Positions 8,671 to 17,783 of a stretch of DNA of 64,000 bases are shown piece after piece. Source of the stretch: Planctomycetes bacterium UBA1146. Its GTDB lineage: Bacteria; Planctomycetota; UBA8108; UBA1146. The DNA is taken from the NCBI GenBank assembly GCA_002311345.1, contig DCAA01000023.1, forward strand, positions 67,415-131,414. The letters run 5' to 3'. The notes beneath the pieces are model-generated. The model did not search any database. It was given only the letters and a program-made list of their open reading frames with translations, and had not been told where the DNA came from. The translations under genes and the position numbers were made by a program. Position 1 is the first letter of the stretch, and every line of letters begins with the position of its first letter.

Positions 8671-9813
8671 ATGAAGGTGTCCATCATCGGTGTCCCAAGA
8701 GAGATCAAGGAGCAGGAGCAGCGGGTTTCCGTGGTTCCATCCGGTGCTTTCTTGTTGACGAAGGCCGGGCACACAATGCTGGTGGAAAAGGGTGCTGGCC
8801 TCGGTAGTGGTATTTCAGATGAGGAATACATCGGTGCCGGCTGTCAGATGATCGATGACGCAGCGGAGGTCTGGGCTCGTTCCGAGATCATCGCCAAGGT
8901 CAAGGAGCCCCTTGCCGAGGAGTATCAGTTTCTCAGGTCAGATCTCGTCGTCTTTACCTTCTTCCACTTTGCGGCATCGAAACCTCTGGCCGATGCATGT
9001 CTTGATTCGGGAGTTTCCGCTGTCGCTTATGAAACCATCGAGGGGAAAAATGGTACTCTTCCTCTGCTCACGCCGATGAGCGAGGTTGCCGGGCGAATGT
9101 CGGTTCTTGCTGGGGCTCGCAATCTACAGCGTCAAAATGGGGGGCGCGGAGTGCTGCTTTCAGGAGTTCCTGGAGTGGAGCCGGGTCGAGTCGTCATTCT
9201 AGGTGGAGGAGTGGTGGGATCGAACGCTGCCAGGATGGCGGCAGGGTTGGGTGCTCGAGTGAGGATCTTCGACATCGATCTGGAGCGATTGCGCTACCTC
9301 GACGACACGATGCCCGCGAACGTCAATACCTGTTTCTCGACCCCTTTCGCCGTACACGAGGCGGTTCAGGCCGCGGATCTGGTGATAGGAGCGGTTCTCG
9401 TGGCCGGAGACAGGGCCCCGGTTCTGGTTCCCAAGGAGTGGCTCCTGGAGATGCCCAACGGATCCGTGATCGTCGACGTGGCTGTCGATCAGGGCGGTTG
9501 CGTCGAGAGTTGCCGTCCAACCACTCACGCCGATCCAACCTACGTCATCGACGGTGTTGTACATTACTGCGTGGCGAATATGCCCGGTGCCGTGCCGAGG
9601 ACCTCTACCTTTGCCCTGACCAACGCGACACAGCCTTACCTGCAAGAACTGGCGAGCGAAGGACTCGAGTTGTTCGTGAAACGCGATCCCCATCGCGCCC
9701 AGGGTCTGAATGTCAGTGCTGGTATGGTATTTCACCGAGGCGTGAGCAAGGCATTCAAGTTACCTCTCCAACCAATCGATGATCTTCCCTCTTTCGGGGG
9801 TACTGTCCGGTGA
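8671..9813 (+). CDS. ald: alanine dehydrogenase
   Basis: 380 residues (family about 370). NAD-dependent interconversion of alanine and pyruvate plus ammonia, cytoplasmic. The N-terminus [20 protein letters not shown] is diagnostic for the alanine dehydrogenase/transhydrogenase family. The pyruvate-binding region ([16 protein letters not shown]) and the Rossmann motif [22 protein letters not shown] are present. So are the conserved AVAYETIE and [11 protein letters not shown] segments. Start ATG 8671 has AAGGAG seven bases upstream; an earlier in-frame ATG at 8563 would add 36 unrelated residues. The stop overlaps the next gene's GTG start (GTGA). Confidence 0.95.
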   Translation: MKVSIIGVPREIKEQEQRVSVVPSGAFLLTKAGHTMLVEKGAGLGSGISDEEYIGAGCQMIDDAAEVWARSEIIAKVKEPLAEEYQFLRSDLVVFTFFHFAASKPLADACLDSGVSAVAYETIEGKNGTLPLLTPMSEVAGRMSVLAGARNLQRQNGGRGVLLSGVPGVEPGRVVILGGGVVGSNAARMAAGLGARVRIFDIDLERLRYLDDTMPANVNTCFSTPFAVHEAVQAADLVIGAVLVAGDRAPVLVPKEWLLEMPNGSVIVDVAVDQGGCVESCRPTTHADPTYVIDGVVHYCVANMPGAVPRTSTFALTNATQPYLQELASEGLELFVKRDPHRAQGLNVSAGMVFHRGVSKAFKLPLQPIDDLPSFGGTVR

Positions 9814-10835
9814 ACTTCGACAGAGGAGGGGCAACCGATATCTCGAGCGGGGACTCACAAACACTGGCGAGTTTGTACCAACTCGTTTCCGAGGATATCG
9901 CAGCCCTTCGGGAGTTTCTTCATGGAGAGTTCGCTTCCACTGAACCATTCGTGAATGAACTGCTGGAACACCTTTCCCGTTTCCAGGGTAAACAAGTGCG
10001 TCCTGCCTGTCTGTTCCTGTCCGGACGCTGCTTCGGCGAGATCGGAAACGATCACATCAAATGTGCGGCCGTTGTGGAGTTGATTCACACGGCAACGCTG
10101 GTGCACGACGATCTTCTAGATGCAGCACAGATTCGTCGTCGGGTCGAGACGATCCACTCTCGCTACGGCGATCGTGCAGCCATCCTGCTGGGTGACATCA
10201 TCTATGCGCGCGGATTCGTGATCTCCACAGAGGTGGAGAATGCAGCCCGGTTGCTGGCGAATTGCACGATGGAGATCTGCATCGGAGAGATGATGCAGGT
10301 CGGTAATGCTGGGAATCTACAGCTCCTGGAGGAGCAGTACTTCGAGATCATCCATCGCAAGACAGCGATCCTCTACGGGCTCTCCTGTCGCCTGGGGGCG
10401 ATGCTGGCCGGGGCTACCGAGGATCAGGCTGCCGCGATGGAACAGTTCGGCAACCAACTCGGTGTCGCCTTCCAGATCATCGATGACTCTCTCGATGTCT
10501 TCGGTGATCAGGAGACGGTCGGCAAGTCTCTGGGGACCGATCTTGCAAACGGCAAGATGACTCTCCCCCTCATCCGACTTCGTGATGGACTCGATGTCGA
10601 GCAGAGGGAGTCCTTGTTGAAACTGCTCGAAGGCCATCGAGAAATGGACAGGACAGAGTTCCACCACGAGGTGGTTCGCTGGCTCGATGAATTCGAGATC
10701 CTGGATGAGGTGCGAGAGAGAGCGCAGCAGGTGGTGGCGAATGCACTCAAGTCACTCCATGTAGCGGCTCCCCGGTGTGAAGCCCGTGACCAATTCGAGC
10801 AACTGGCACGCTTCGTCATCGAGCGAGAAAGGTAG
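9810..10835 (+). CDS. long-chain polyprenyl diphosphate synthase (trans-isoprenyl)
   Basis: 341 residues from GTG 9810, sharing GTGA with the ald stop. Condenses isopentenyl diphosphate units onto an allylic primer. The first Asp-rich motif (HDDLLDAAQIRRR, D100-D104) and second (IIDDSLDVFGD, D225-D229) are intact, as are KQVRPA and GDIIYARG. Ala95, five residues before the first Asp motif, is small, which in this family goes with long products (C35 or longer). I infer a role in quinone side-chain synthesis, comparable to IspB/HepT, but chain length cannot be fixed from sequence. Followed closely by moaC. Confidence 0.9.
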   Translation: MNFDRGGATDISSGDSQTLASLYQLVSEDIAALREFLHGEFASTEPFVNELLEHLSRFQGKQVRPACLFLSGRCFGEIGNDHIKCAAVVELIHTATLVHDDLLDAAQIRRRVETIHSRYGDRAAILLGDIIYARGFVISTEVENAARLLANCTMEICIGEMMQVGNAGNLQLLEEQYFEIIHRKTAILYGLSCRLGAMLAGATEDQAAAMEQFGNQLGVAFQIIDDSLDVFGDQETVGKSLGTDLANGKMTLPLIRLRDGLDVEQRESLLKLLEGHREMDRTEFHHEVVRWLDEFEILDEVRERAQQVVANALKSLHVAAPRCEARDQFEQLARFVIERER

Positions 10836-10844
10836 GGGGCGCCC

Positions 10845-11339
10845 ATGGCGGGTGAAGACGATATTCCACTCTCTCATACCGATGATAAGGGGCACTCCCG
10901 GATGGTAGATGTCGGTGATAAGGAGGTCACCGACCGTCGTGCCACCGTCGAGGGCTACATCCGCATGAAGTCCACGACGCTCAAGCGAATCGTCGATGGA
11001 GATGTGGAGAAGGGAGACGTACTGGCGGTAGCACGTCTCTCAGCGGTACAGGCTGCCAAAGAGACGTCGAGATTGATTCCTCTTTGCCATCCGCTCCCGC
11101 TCGACAACGTGCACGTTGAGATAGAAGATGGTGAAGAAGATGGAATCAGCACCATCAAGATGACTGTCTCTGCTCGTGTTCAGGCGAGAACCGGGGTGGA
11201 GATGGAGGCCTTCATGGCAGTCTCGATCGGGTTGTTGACGATCTATGACATGTGCAAGGCTGTCGATCGGGGCATGGAAATCGGTCCGATTCGACTTGTG
11301 GAGAAATCGGGAGGAAGAAGCGGCGACTGGGTCCGTTGA
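10845..11339 (+). CDS. moaC: cyclic pyranopterin monophosphate synthase
   Basis: 164 residues (family about 160). Works after MoaA to form cyclic pyranopterin monophosphate in molybdenum cofactor synthesis. Conserved stretches present: SRMVDVGDK near residue 18, LIPLCHPLPL around 77-86 with the catalytic His, and the TGVEMEA…TIYDMCKA region carrying the active-site Lys/Asp environment. A GGGGG ribosome site precedes ATG 10845. mobA and moeA are elsewhere in this window, so the pathway genes are dispersed. Confidence 0.95.
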   Translation: MAGEDDIPLSHTDDKGHSRMVDVGDKEVTDRRATVEGYIRMKSTTLKRIVDGDVEKGDVLAVARLSAVQAAKETSRLIPLCHPLPLDNVHVEIEDGEEDGISTIKMTVSARVQARTGVEMEAFMAVSIGLLTIYDMCKAVDRGMEIGPIRLVEKSGGRSGDWVR

Positions 11340-11366
11340 CCGGGATATCCGGGGAGGAATCGAGCG

Positions 11367-12233
11367 ATGGCGCAGATCATCGATGGTAAGGCGAGGGCGA
11401 AGGAACTGCGAAAGAGTTTGAAGGAGCGGGTTCGTGTCTTCAAGGAGCGAACCGGTCATGCACCTGGGCTCGGAGTTTTGCTGGTGGGAGAAGATCCTGC
11501 CAGCGCCGTCTACGTTCGTAACAAGGAACGTGCCTGCGAGAAGACCGGAATTCGGTCATTTCATCACCAGTTGGCGATAGATATATCCCAGCAACAGATG
11601 GAGGAGTGCATCGACAAGTTGAATGCAGATCCGCAAGTTCACGGGATCCTGCTTCAATTGCCTTTGCCAGCCCAACTCGATGCTGCCCCTCTGCTCGAGA
11701 GGATCCTGCCAGAGAAGGATGCGGATGGTTTTCATCCGGTCAATGCAGGACGACTATCTGTCGGTCAACCCACCTTCGTTCCCTGTACTCCGCTCGGGTG
11801 CATCGATCTCTTGCTATGGTCCGGTGTCACATTGGAGGGGGCGGATGCGGTGGTCGTGGGAAGATCGAACATCGTCGGAAAACCGATTGCCCAGTTACTT
11901 CTTGCCGAAGGGGCAACAGTGACCATCTGTCATTCGAAAACACGAGATCTTGCCGAGCAGGTGAGGCGTGCAGAGGTTCTGATCGCTGCGGTTGGGCGAC
12001 CGGAGATGATCCGCGGCGATTGGATCCGTCCCGGTGCTGCAGTGATCGATGTAGGAATCAACCGACTCGATGATGGCTCCATCGTTGGCGATGTCGAGTT
12101 CGAGGCGGCGGCTGCCCGGGCCGGATATATCACCCCGGTACCCGGAGGAGTAGGTCCGATGACGGTCGTGAAATTGCTCGAGAACACGCTCGAAGGAGCG
12201 ATTCGAATCGAAGAGCACAAACTCCAGGCATGA
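11367..12233 (+). CDS. folD: bifunctional methylenetetrahydrofolate dehydrogenase/cyclohydrolase
   Basis: 288 residues, typical length. Oxidises 5,10-methylene-THF and hydrolyses the methenyl product to 10-formyl-THF. The catalytic Lys lies in YVRNKERACEKTGI. HGILLQLPLP, DGFHPVN and PCTPLG mark the folate site. GRSNIVGKP is the dinucleotide-binding loop and PVPGGVGPMT the C-terminal signature. GGGGAGG lies before ATG 11367. Part of the plus-strand housekeeping run; mutL begins 10 bases after the stop. Confidence 0.96.
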   Translation: MAQIIDGKARAKELRKSLKERVRVFKERTGHAPGLGVLLVGEDPASAVYVRNKERACEKTGIRSFHHQLAIDISQQQMEECIDKLNADPQVHGILLQLPLPAQLDAAPLLERILPEKDADGFHPVNAGRLSVGQPTFVPCTPLGCIDLLLWSGVTLEGADAVVVGRSNIVGKPIAQLLLAEGATVTICHSKTRDLAEQVRRAEVLIAAVGRPEMIRGDWIRPGAAVIDVGINRLDDGSIVGDVEFEAAAARAGYITPVPGGVGPMTVVKLLENTLEGAIRIEEHKLQA

Positions 12234-12243
12234 CGGAGGGCTC

Positions 12244-13998
12244 TTGCCACAGCAAGCCAACCACATCCGGAAATTACCAGCGCTGCTGGTCGAACAGATC
12301 GCAGCGGGGGAGGTCGTCGAGCGCCCCTCTTCGGTGGTCAAGGAACTGATCGAGAATTCACTCGATGCAGGTTCGTCGAGCATCGATATCCATCTGGAAG
12401 ATGGCGGCAAGCGACTGATTCAGGTCACCGACGATGGCCAGGGGATCGCTCCTGATCAGCTTTCGATGGCTCTGGAGAGTCACGCCACATCGAAATTGAA
12501 GGAAGCCGTCGATCTCCACCGCATCATGACGCTCGGTTTTCGCGGTGAGGCGCTCTCTAGCATGGTGGCGGTCGCCACTGTCGAAATCGCATCTCGACCG
12601 GCAGCAGAGGATTCCGCTCATCGTGTCGTCGGGACTCAGGGTGATATTGAGCATCTAACTCCCCTTGCCATGAGGCCAGGAACACGGATCTCGGTTCGGG
12701 ATCTGTTCTCGGCTGTGCCGGCGCGCCGTCGATTTCTGAAGTCCAGTTCGGCGGAAGTCTCTCGTTGTTCTGCCGCGGTGAAGAGCATTTCTCTGTCATA
12801 TCCGACAGTCGCTTTTTCTCTGACCCACGACGAGAGGACGGTTCTGCGTTACCCTGCCGATCAGACGCTGCTGGATCGGATCTCCGAGGTGCTCGGTTCG
12901 GAGGTGGCGCAGCAGATGATCCCCTTGACCGGTGACGATGCGATAGCAGGTTGGATCGGACGGCCCGATCTCCAGCGACGCAACTCCGATGCGATCTATA
13001 CCTTCCTCAACGGTCGATTCCTGAGGGACAAGGTGCTCCAGCACGCCGTGAGGGAGGGTTTTCGGGGATTTCAGATTCCCGGCCAGTTCCCGGTTGCGGT
13101 GGTGGGCATCGAAGTCGATCCCGAGCATGTGGATGTGAACGTACACCCTTCGAAACTGGAGGTCCGATTCCGGGATCGAGAGCAGATCCATCGTCACATT
13201 CGTCGGGCAGTACGGGGAACTCTGGAGGCGGCCGGATCGGTGCCAGAACTGCGCCTCGAGAGTGATCACAATCCTGATCGCCAAGCGGGCCGACCACAGC
13301 ATCCCTTCGGTGCGACTCAGGAAGCGACTTGCTCCGAAGCCACGGTTGAGGGAGTCGAGGGCTACTCTGGCACCGGCGGTCCCGGGGAGCCGATGGTGAT
13401 GGCCACCGACTCCACTCTGGTTTCCGATTCGGTGCGGGTATTCCAGGTCCGCGATTCGTTTCTGGTTCTGGAGGAAACGGACGGTTTGCGCATCATCGAC
13501 CAGCACGCGCTTCACGAGAAGATCCTCTACGAGCAGATCCGCGAGTCGTGGCAGCAGGGGAACCTCGCGCAGGCGTTGCTGGTTCCAGAACCGGTTCCGC
13601 TCGATCCTGAGCAGTGGTCGCTGTTCGTCGAGTACTCGGATGCACTTGCAGAACTGGGGTTGCAGGGTGAGGAGTTTGGCGAGGGAGTTGTGCTGGTGAG
13701 AACGGTGCCCCAGGGATTTGATGGTCAGGCTCCTGGCGATCTGCTGCGGCATTTGCTGGTTCGATTCGAGCCGGTGAGCAGTGCTGGTGCCGAGCAACCG
13801 GATATCCGTGAGCGTTTGCTCCAGACGATGGCCTGCAAGGCTGCCGTGAAGGCGGGGCAGCCCCTTTCCAGGGAAGCACAGCAGGACCTCGTGAAGGGAA
13901 GAGAGCGGGCTTTCCAGCCCTGGAATTGTCCTCACGGGAGACCATCGGAACTGTTCATCTCCTGGCAAGAACTGGAGCGCCGCTTCGATCGCAAATGA
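12244..13998 (+). CDS. mutL: DNA mismatch repair protein MutL
   Basis: 584 residues from TTG 12244 with GGAGGG just upstream. Couples MutS mismatch recognition to strand incision. GHKL ATPase motifs: E37-N38 in KELIENSLDAG, DDGQGI at 63-68 and GFRGEAL at 98-104. The C-terminal domain keeps the metal-dependent endonuclease motif DQHA-x2-E-x4-E at 419-431, plus ACKAAVKAG and CPHGRP (562-567). This MutL should therefore nick DNA itself, as expected for bacteria without MutH. The middle linker (about 345-385) is low in conservation. mutS is at 60194-62911, far from it. Confidence 0.96.
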   Translation: MPQQANHIRKLPALLVEQIAAGEVVERPSSVVKELIENSLDAGSSSIDIHLEDGGKRLIQVTDDGQGIAPDQLSMALESHATSKLKEAVDLHRIMTLGFRGEALSSMVAVATVEIASRPAAEDSAHRVVGTQGDIEHLTPLAMRPGTRISVRDLFSAVPARRRFLKSSSAEVSRCSAAVKSISLSYPTVAFSLTHDERTVLRYPADQTLLDRISEVLGSEVAQQMIPLTGDDAIAGWIGRPDLQRRNSDAIYTFLNGRFLRDKVLQHAVREGFRGFQIPGQFPVAVVGIEVDPEHVDVNVHPSKLEVRFRDREQIHRHIRRAVRGTLEAAGSVPELRLESDHNPDRQAGRPQHPFGATQEATCSEATVEGVEGYSGTGGPGEPMVMATDSTLVSDSVRVFQVRDSFLVLEETDGLRIIDQHALHEKILYEQIRESWQQGNLAQALLVPEPVPLDPEQWSLFVEYSDALAELGLQGEEFGEGVVLVRTVPQGFDGQAPGDLLRHLLVRFEPVSSAGAEQPDIRERLLQTMACKAAVKAGQPLSREAQQDLVKGRERAFQPWNCPHGRPSELFISWQELERRFDRK

Positions 13999-14086
13999 TC
14001 CAGTTGGCTTCCGGGGCAGGTCCCTTCATGGTACTTGTATGGTGCTGTCGAGTGACCAGAACAACGTTTCCATTGCAGAGGTGTCG

Positions 14087-15175
14087 ATGCATTCCAGCGA
14101 TATTGAACCAGGCCTTGTGGTGATCCTTTACCCGGGTCTGGCGGGGCCCTTACGGCGCAAGATCCGGGACCGATTGGAGTCCTACGGAGGTGAAGTTACC
14201 GCCGTGGAGGGAACCGGACGATTCTACCTGGAAGTGCGCGGTGAGGTCGCTGCGATCCGCAGTCTCGTGGTCGAGTCCTGGTCAGGTGTCGAGAAGGTGA
14301 TCTCGCTCGGTGGGGAGTTCCTCCATACGGCTGCCGATCCTGATCGTGGGCCTGAAGGGGTCGAGGTGGCGTCTGTTCGTCTCGGTGCCGGTTCGTTCAG
14401 CATCATCGCCGGGCCCTGTGCCGTGGAGGATGAACAGCGAGCCCTGCGGATTGCCTCCTCGGTTGCCGCAGCCGGTGCGGATCTCTTCCGTGGTGGCGCA
14501 TACAAGCCGCGCACATCTCCCTATGCATTTCAGGGACTCGGCGATGCGGCATTGGAGATTCTTCAGAGAGTTCGAGAAGAAACCGGTCTCGGGATCGTCA
14601 CAGAAATTCTCGACCCGCGCGATGTCGATAAAATCGCAGAAGTTGCCGATATGTTACAGGTCGGTTCTCGCAACATGCACAATTACTCACTGTTGAAGGA
14701 ACTGGGTCAGACGTCGATACCGATCCTGCTCAAGCGTGGCTTCGCTTCCACCATCGATGAGTTCCTGATGGCGGCCGAATACATCCTGTCGGGTGGTAAT
14801 AGCAGCGTCATTCTGTGTGAGAGGGGTGTTCGCTGCGCCACCGCGACCGACGAGGTCGTGCTCGATCTGGGATCGATTCCCGAGTTGAAGAAGCGCACTC
14901 ACCTTCCGGTGCTGGTTGATCCCTCTCATGGCAGCGGCGCTTCCTACAAGGTCCCGGCTCTGGCGAGAGCTGCAGCGACAGTTGGTGCCGACGGGATCCT
15001 TGTCGAGGTTCACGATCAACCTGAGGAAGCTCTTTCCGATGGAGCACAGGCCCTCACCTTGGATCAGTTCGAGGAACTTGTCCCCCAGGTCCACGAGATC
15101 CGGGCGATGTTCGAAGGCCACATCAGCGGAGTCTCCGACGACCTGGTGAGTACCCCGGGTGGGGAGGATCGTTGA
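14087..15175 (+). CDS. aroF: 3-deoxy-7-phosphoheptulonate (DAHP) synthase, type I-beta
   Basis: 362 residues. First step of the shikimate pathway, condensing phosphoenolpyruvate and erythrose 4-phosphate. An N-terminal ferredoxin-like regulatory domain of about 85 residues precedes the barrel, as in the Thermotoga-type enzyme. Barrel motifs: IIAGPCAVE, RGGAYKPRTSPYAFQGLG, LLKRGFASTIDEF, ILCERGVR and LVDPSHGSG. I chose ATG 14087 (AGAGGTG upstream) over an ATG 16 codons earlier that has no ribosome site. The stop overlaps the next TTG start. aroC of the same pathway is at 23872. Confidence 0.92.
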   Translation: MHSSDIEPGLVVILYPGLAGPLRRKIRDRLESYGGEVTAVEGTGRFYLEVRGEVAAIRSLVVESWSGVEKVISLGGEFLHTAADPDRGPEGVEVASVRLGAGSFSIIAGPCAVEDEQRALRIASSVAAAGADLFRGGAYKPRTSPYAFQGLGDAALEILQRVREETGLGIVTEILDPRDVDKIAEVADMLQVGSRNMHNYSLLKELGQTSIPILLKRGFASTIDEFLMAAEYILSGGNSSVILCERGVRCATATDEVVLDLGSIPELKKRTHLPVLVDPSHGSGASYKVPALARAAATVGADGILVEVHDQPEEALSDGAQALTLDQFEELVPQVHEIRAMFEGHISGVSDDLVSTPGGEDR

Positions 15176-16470
15176 CCCGATCGGCTTCCAGCAGGCTGGC
15201 TGGTTTCGAGTCCAGAGAACTTGCTCCGGGTTCAATCCTTCACACACGCAGAGAGACCCGCCGTAAGACGAGCCATTTCCGGGTCTCCTGGATCGGTGAT
15301 CTGGGAGCGTCGATTGCAAACCAATGCCTTATCCCCGCTTGTCTGCTACGAGGATCGCGATCCCATCCTTCGATGCGAGACATCAGTCGTCGCACAGAAG
15401 AACTCTGGGGGATGTCGATCGGGAGCGGAGTCGATCGCGCAGGAATGAGGCATGTCGTCTCGATCCATTCGGAGTTTCCCGAGGATTCAAGACTTCCCGC
15501 TGCGGAACAAGTCTTCGAGCAGGCCATCGCGTTTCTTACGGAGTTGATCCACCAGCCGCATCTGGTCGAAGAGTGTTTTTGCGAGCAGACGGTTCAAAAC
15601 GAGGCTCTTCAGCACAGGCGGACCATCGAGGGGCGAATCGATGACAAGCGATCCTGGGCGATACAGCGATGTGTCGAGGAAACCTGTCCAGATGAACCCT
15701 GGCGCTTCCACGAGTACGGGATGGTCGAGACGCTGGATACTGCGACTCCCGAGCTGATAACCGATCTGTGGCGGCAGATGATCGCGACTGCTCCGATGCA
15801 CGTTCATTTCAGCGGTGACATCGATCCGGAGGTCTCGGCTGCCAGGTTGCAGCCACTCTTCGATGGCAACGTTCCCGATTCGGGGCAACTGAGGGAATCT
15901 ATCCCGCTGAAGGGAGCCGAGCAGACGCGTGAGGTCACCGAGTATTTCCAGGTCCAGCAGGCGAATCTGGTCCTGGCGTTGAGGACATCGACCGGCTTCG
16001 ACGATCCCCTTCATGAATCGATGCTGGTGGCTAACGGAGTGCTGGGACAATTTCCTCATTCGCGTCTCTTTACCCAGGTGAGGGAGAAAGAGAGCCTCTG
16101 CTATAGCGTGAGTTCCCATAACGACGCTTCCTCTGGCCTGATGCTCGTGACCGCGGGAATCGATGTGGGATCTGCTCCCCGTGCCCGGGAGAGCATCCTG
16201 GAGCAGATCGAGGTGGTCCGTCAGGGCGACTTCAGCGATGAAGAGTTCGAGATGACTCTCGGCGCCTGGGATTCTCGTCTGAGGATGATCCAGGATTCTC
16301 CCGCTTCGTTGGCGGAGTTCGATCTGACCTCGAGACTGTGCGGTAGGGAACCGGACCTGGATGCACTGAGGGGCCGAATTGCCGCGGTGACAAGGGATGG
16401 AGTCGTGGAAGCGGCGCGGAGACTCGAACTGGACCTCGTTTACCTGATGGCACCGGAAGAGGCGTCATGA
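15172..16470 (+). CDS. M16-family peptidase homolog lacking the zinc motif
   Basis: 432 residues from TTG 15172 (TTGA overlap with the DAHP synthase stop). The fold is M16-like in the second half (LFTQVREKESLCYSVSS, typical of the family), but no HxxEH motif exists. It overlaps by ATGA with the next gene, which has the motif. Such pairs of an inactive and an active M16 protein resemble YmfF/YmfH of Bacillus and work together. I infer a non-catalytic partner subunit. No signal peptide is visible, so it is probably cytoplasmic. Confidence 0.82.
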   Translation: MTRSASSRLAGFESRELAPGSILHTRRETRRKTSHFRVSWIGDLGASIANQCLIPACLLRGSRSHPSMRDISRRTEELWGMSIGSGVDRAGMRHVVSIHSEFPEDSRLPAAEQVFEQAIAFLTELIHQPHLVEECFCEQTVQNEALQHRRTIEGRIDDKRSWAIQRCVEETCPDEPWRFHEYGMVETLDTATPELITDLWRQMIATAPMHVHFSGDIDPEVSAARLQPLFDGNVPDSGQLRESIPLKGAEQTREVTEYFQVQQANLVLALRTSTGFDDPLHESMLVANGVLGQFPHSRLFTQVREKESLCYSVSSHNDASSGLMLVTAGIDVGSAPRARESILEQIEVVRQGDFSDEEFEMTLGAWDSRLRMIQDSPASLAEFDLTSRLCGREPDLDALRGRIAAVTRDGVVEAARRLELDLVYLMAPEEAS

Positions 16471-17765
16471 CCTGGACCGCAAAAGAAAAGACACTCGAGA
16501 ACTCGACCCTCGGAGAACGAGTAGTGGAGAGGACCCATTCCAGTGGCGCCACCGTCGCGTTTTGCCGGAAGCCGGGTTACCTGCGCCGCTATGCCTGCTT
16601 CTCGACCCACTTCGGTAGCGTCGACGATCGCTATCGAATCGGTGGTGGCGAGGAGATCTGTTTGCCGGATGGAGTCGCTCATTTTCTGGAGCACAAGATG
16701 TTCGAGGGCCCCGAGGAGGATGCTTTTCAGCAGTTCAGTCGTTTAGGTGCGATGGCCAATGCCTTCACCAGTTTTGTGGGGACCACATATCTCTTTTCCT
16801 GTACCGATCATTTTTATCCCTGTCTCGATCACCTGGTCAACTTTGTCCAGACTCCGCACTTCACCTCGGAGAATGTCGAGAAGGAGAAGGGCATCATCGG
16901 TCAGGAAATCCGAATGTACGCCGATCACCCCGGCTGGAGGGTCTACTTCAATTTGCTCGCCGGTCTCTACAAGCGACATCCGGTAGCCAAGGACATCGCA
17001 GGAACCGAGCAGACAATCGCGGAGATCACGCCAGCTTTGCTCCAGGAATGCTGGAGCGCCTTCTACCATCCTTCGAACATGATCCTGCTGGCAGTAGGCG
17101 ATGAGGATGAGAACGAGTTCTTCGAGGTTGCTGATCGACTGCTGTCCCAGAGAGATATGGGCCCCGATCCAGCGATCGAGCGAATCTTGACAAGTGAAGA
17201 TCCTGGGCCGGCTCGCAAGGAGATCCGGGAATCGATGCAGGTGGGTCGGCCGAAACTCTTGTTTGGCTGGAAGGACATCCATCGAGGTCTCAGCGGACAG
17301 GAATTGATGCGTAAGGAGCTGGTCACCGAAGTGCTCCTCGAGTGTATCTTCGGGCAGAGTGGAACCCTTTTTGAAGATCTATACGGCCGTGGACTCATCG
17401 ATGAGTCCTTCGGGGCTTCATACCAGATCCACAGCGATGTTGGTCATTGCGTTGTCGGTGGTGATGTCTCCGATCCGGAGAATCTCATCGAAATGGTGCA
17501 AGAACAGATAGAGCGGATTCGTTCCACGGGGATCGATCCCAGCGATGTCGAGCGTCATCGTCGTTCAGCGATCGGTCATCTGTTGAGAGCCTTCAACTCT
17601 CTCGATCACATTGCGGGCAACTACTGCGGGGCTCGTTTCCTTGATACCAATCCGTTCGAAGTCGTCGATCTGCTGGCAGAGATAACCCCGGAGGATATCG
17701 ATCGGCGATTGCAGGAGTACTTGCTTCCGCAAGAGATGTCCTGTTCGCTGGTGGTCCCTGGCTAG
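16467..17765 (+). CDS. M16-family zinc metallopeptidase
   Basis: 432 residues from ATG 16467, overlapping the previous stop. The inverted zinc motif HFLEH is at 72-76, and the distal zinc ligand is probably E147 in GIIGQEIRMY. The C-terminal half is the second M16 domain (GTLFEDLYGRGLIDESFG). It is YmfH-like in length and in its pairing with a motif-less upstream homolog. The substrate is unknown; family members degrade or process peptides. No export signal. Confidence 0.88.
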   Translation: MTWTAKEKTLENSTLGERVVERTHSSGATVAFCRKPGYLRRYACFSTHFGSVDDRYRIGGGEEICLPDGVAHFLEHKMFEGPEEDAFQQFSRLGAMANAFTSFVGTTYLFSCTDHFYPCLDHLVNFVQTPHFTSENVEKEKGIIGQEIRMYADHPGWRVYFNLLAGLYKRHPVAKDIAGTEQTIAEITPALLQECWSAFYHPSNMILLAVGDEDENEFFEVADRLLSQRDMGPDPAIERILTSEDPGPARKEIRESMQVGRPKLLFGWKDIHRGLSGQELMRKELVTEVLLECIFGQSGTLFEDLYGRGLIDESFGASYQIHSDVGHCVVGGDVSDPENLIEMVQEQIERIRSTGIDPSDVERHRRSAIGHLLRAFNSLDHIAGNYCGARFLDTNPFEVVDLLAEITPEDIDRRLQEYLLPQEMSCSLVVPG

Positions 17766-17783
17766 AGAAAAGTGGGGAGACAG

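Noticed and set aside
12796..13968. 390-codon minus-strand open frame inside mutL
   Set aside because: It is antisense to conserved MutL domains and has no recognisable motif; long antisense frames are expected in this base composition.
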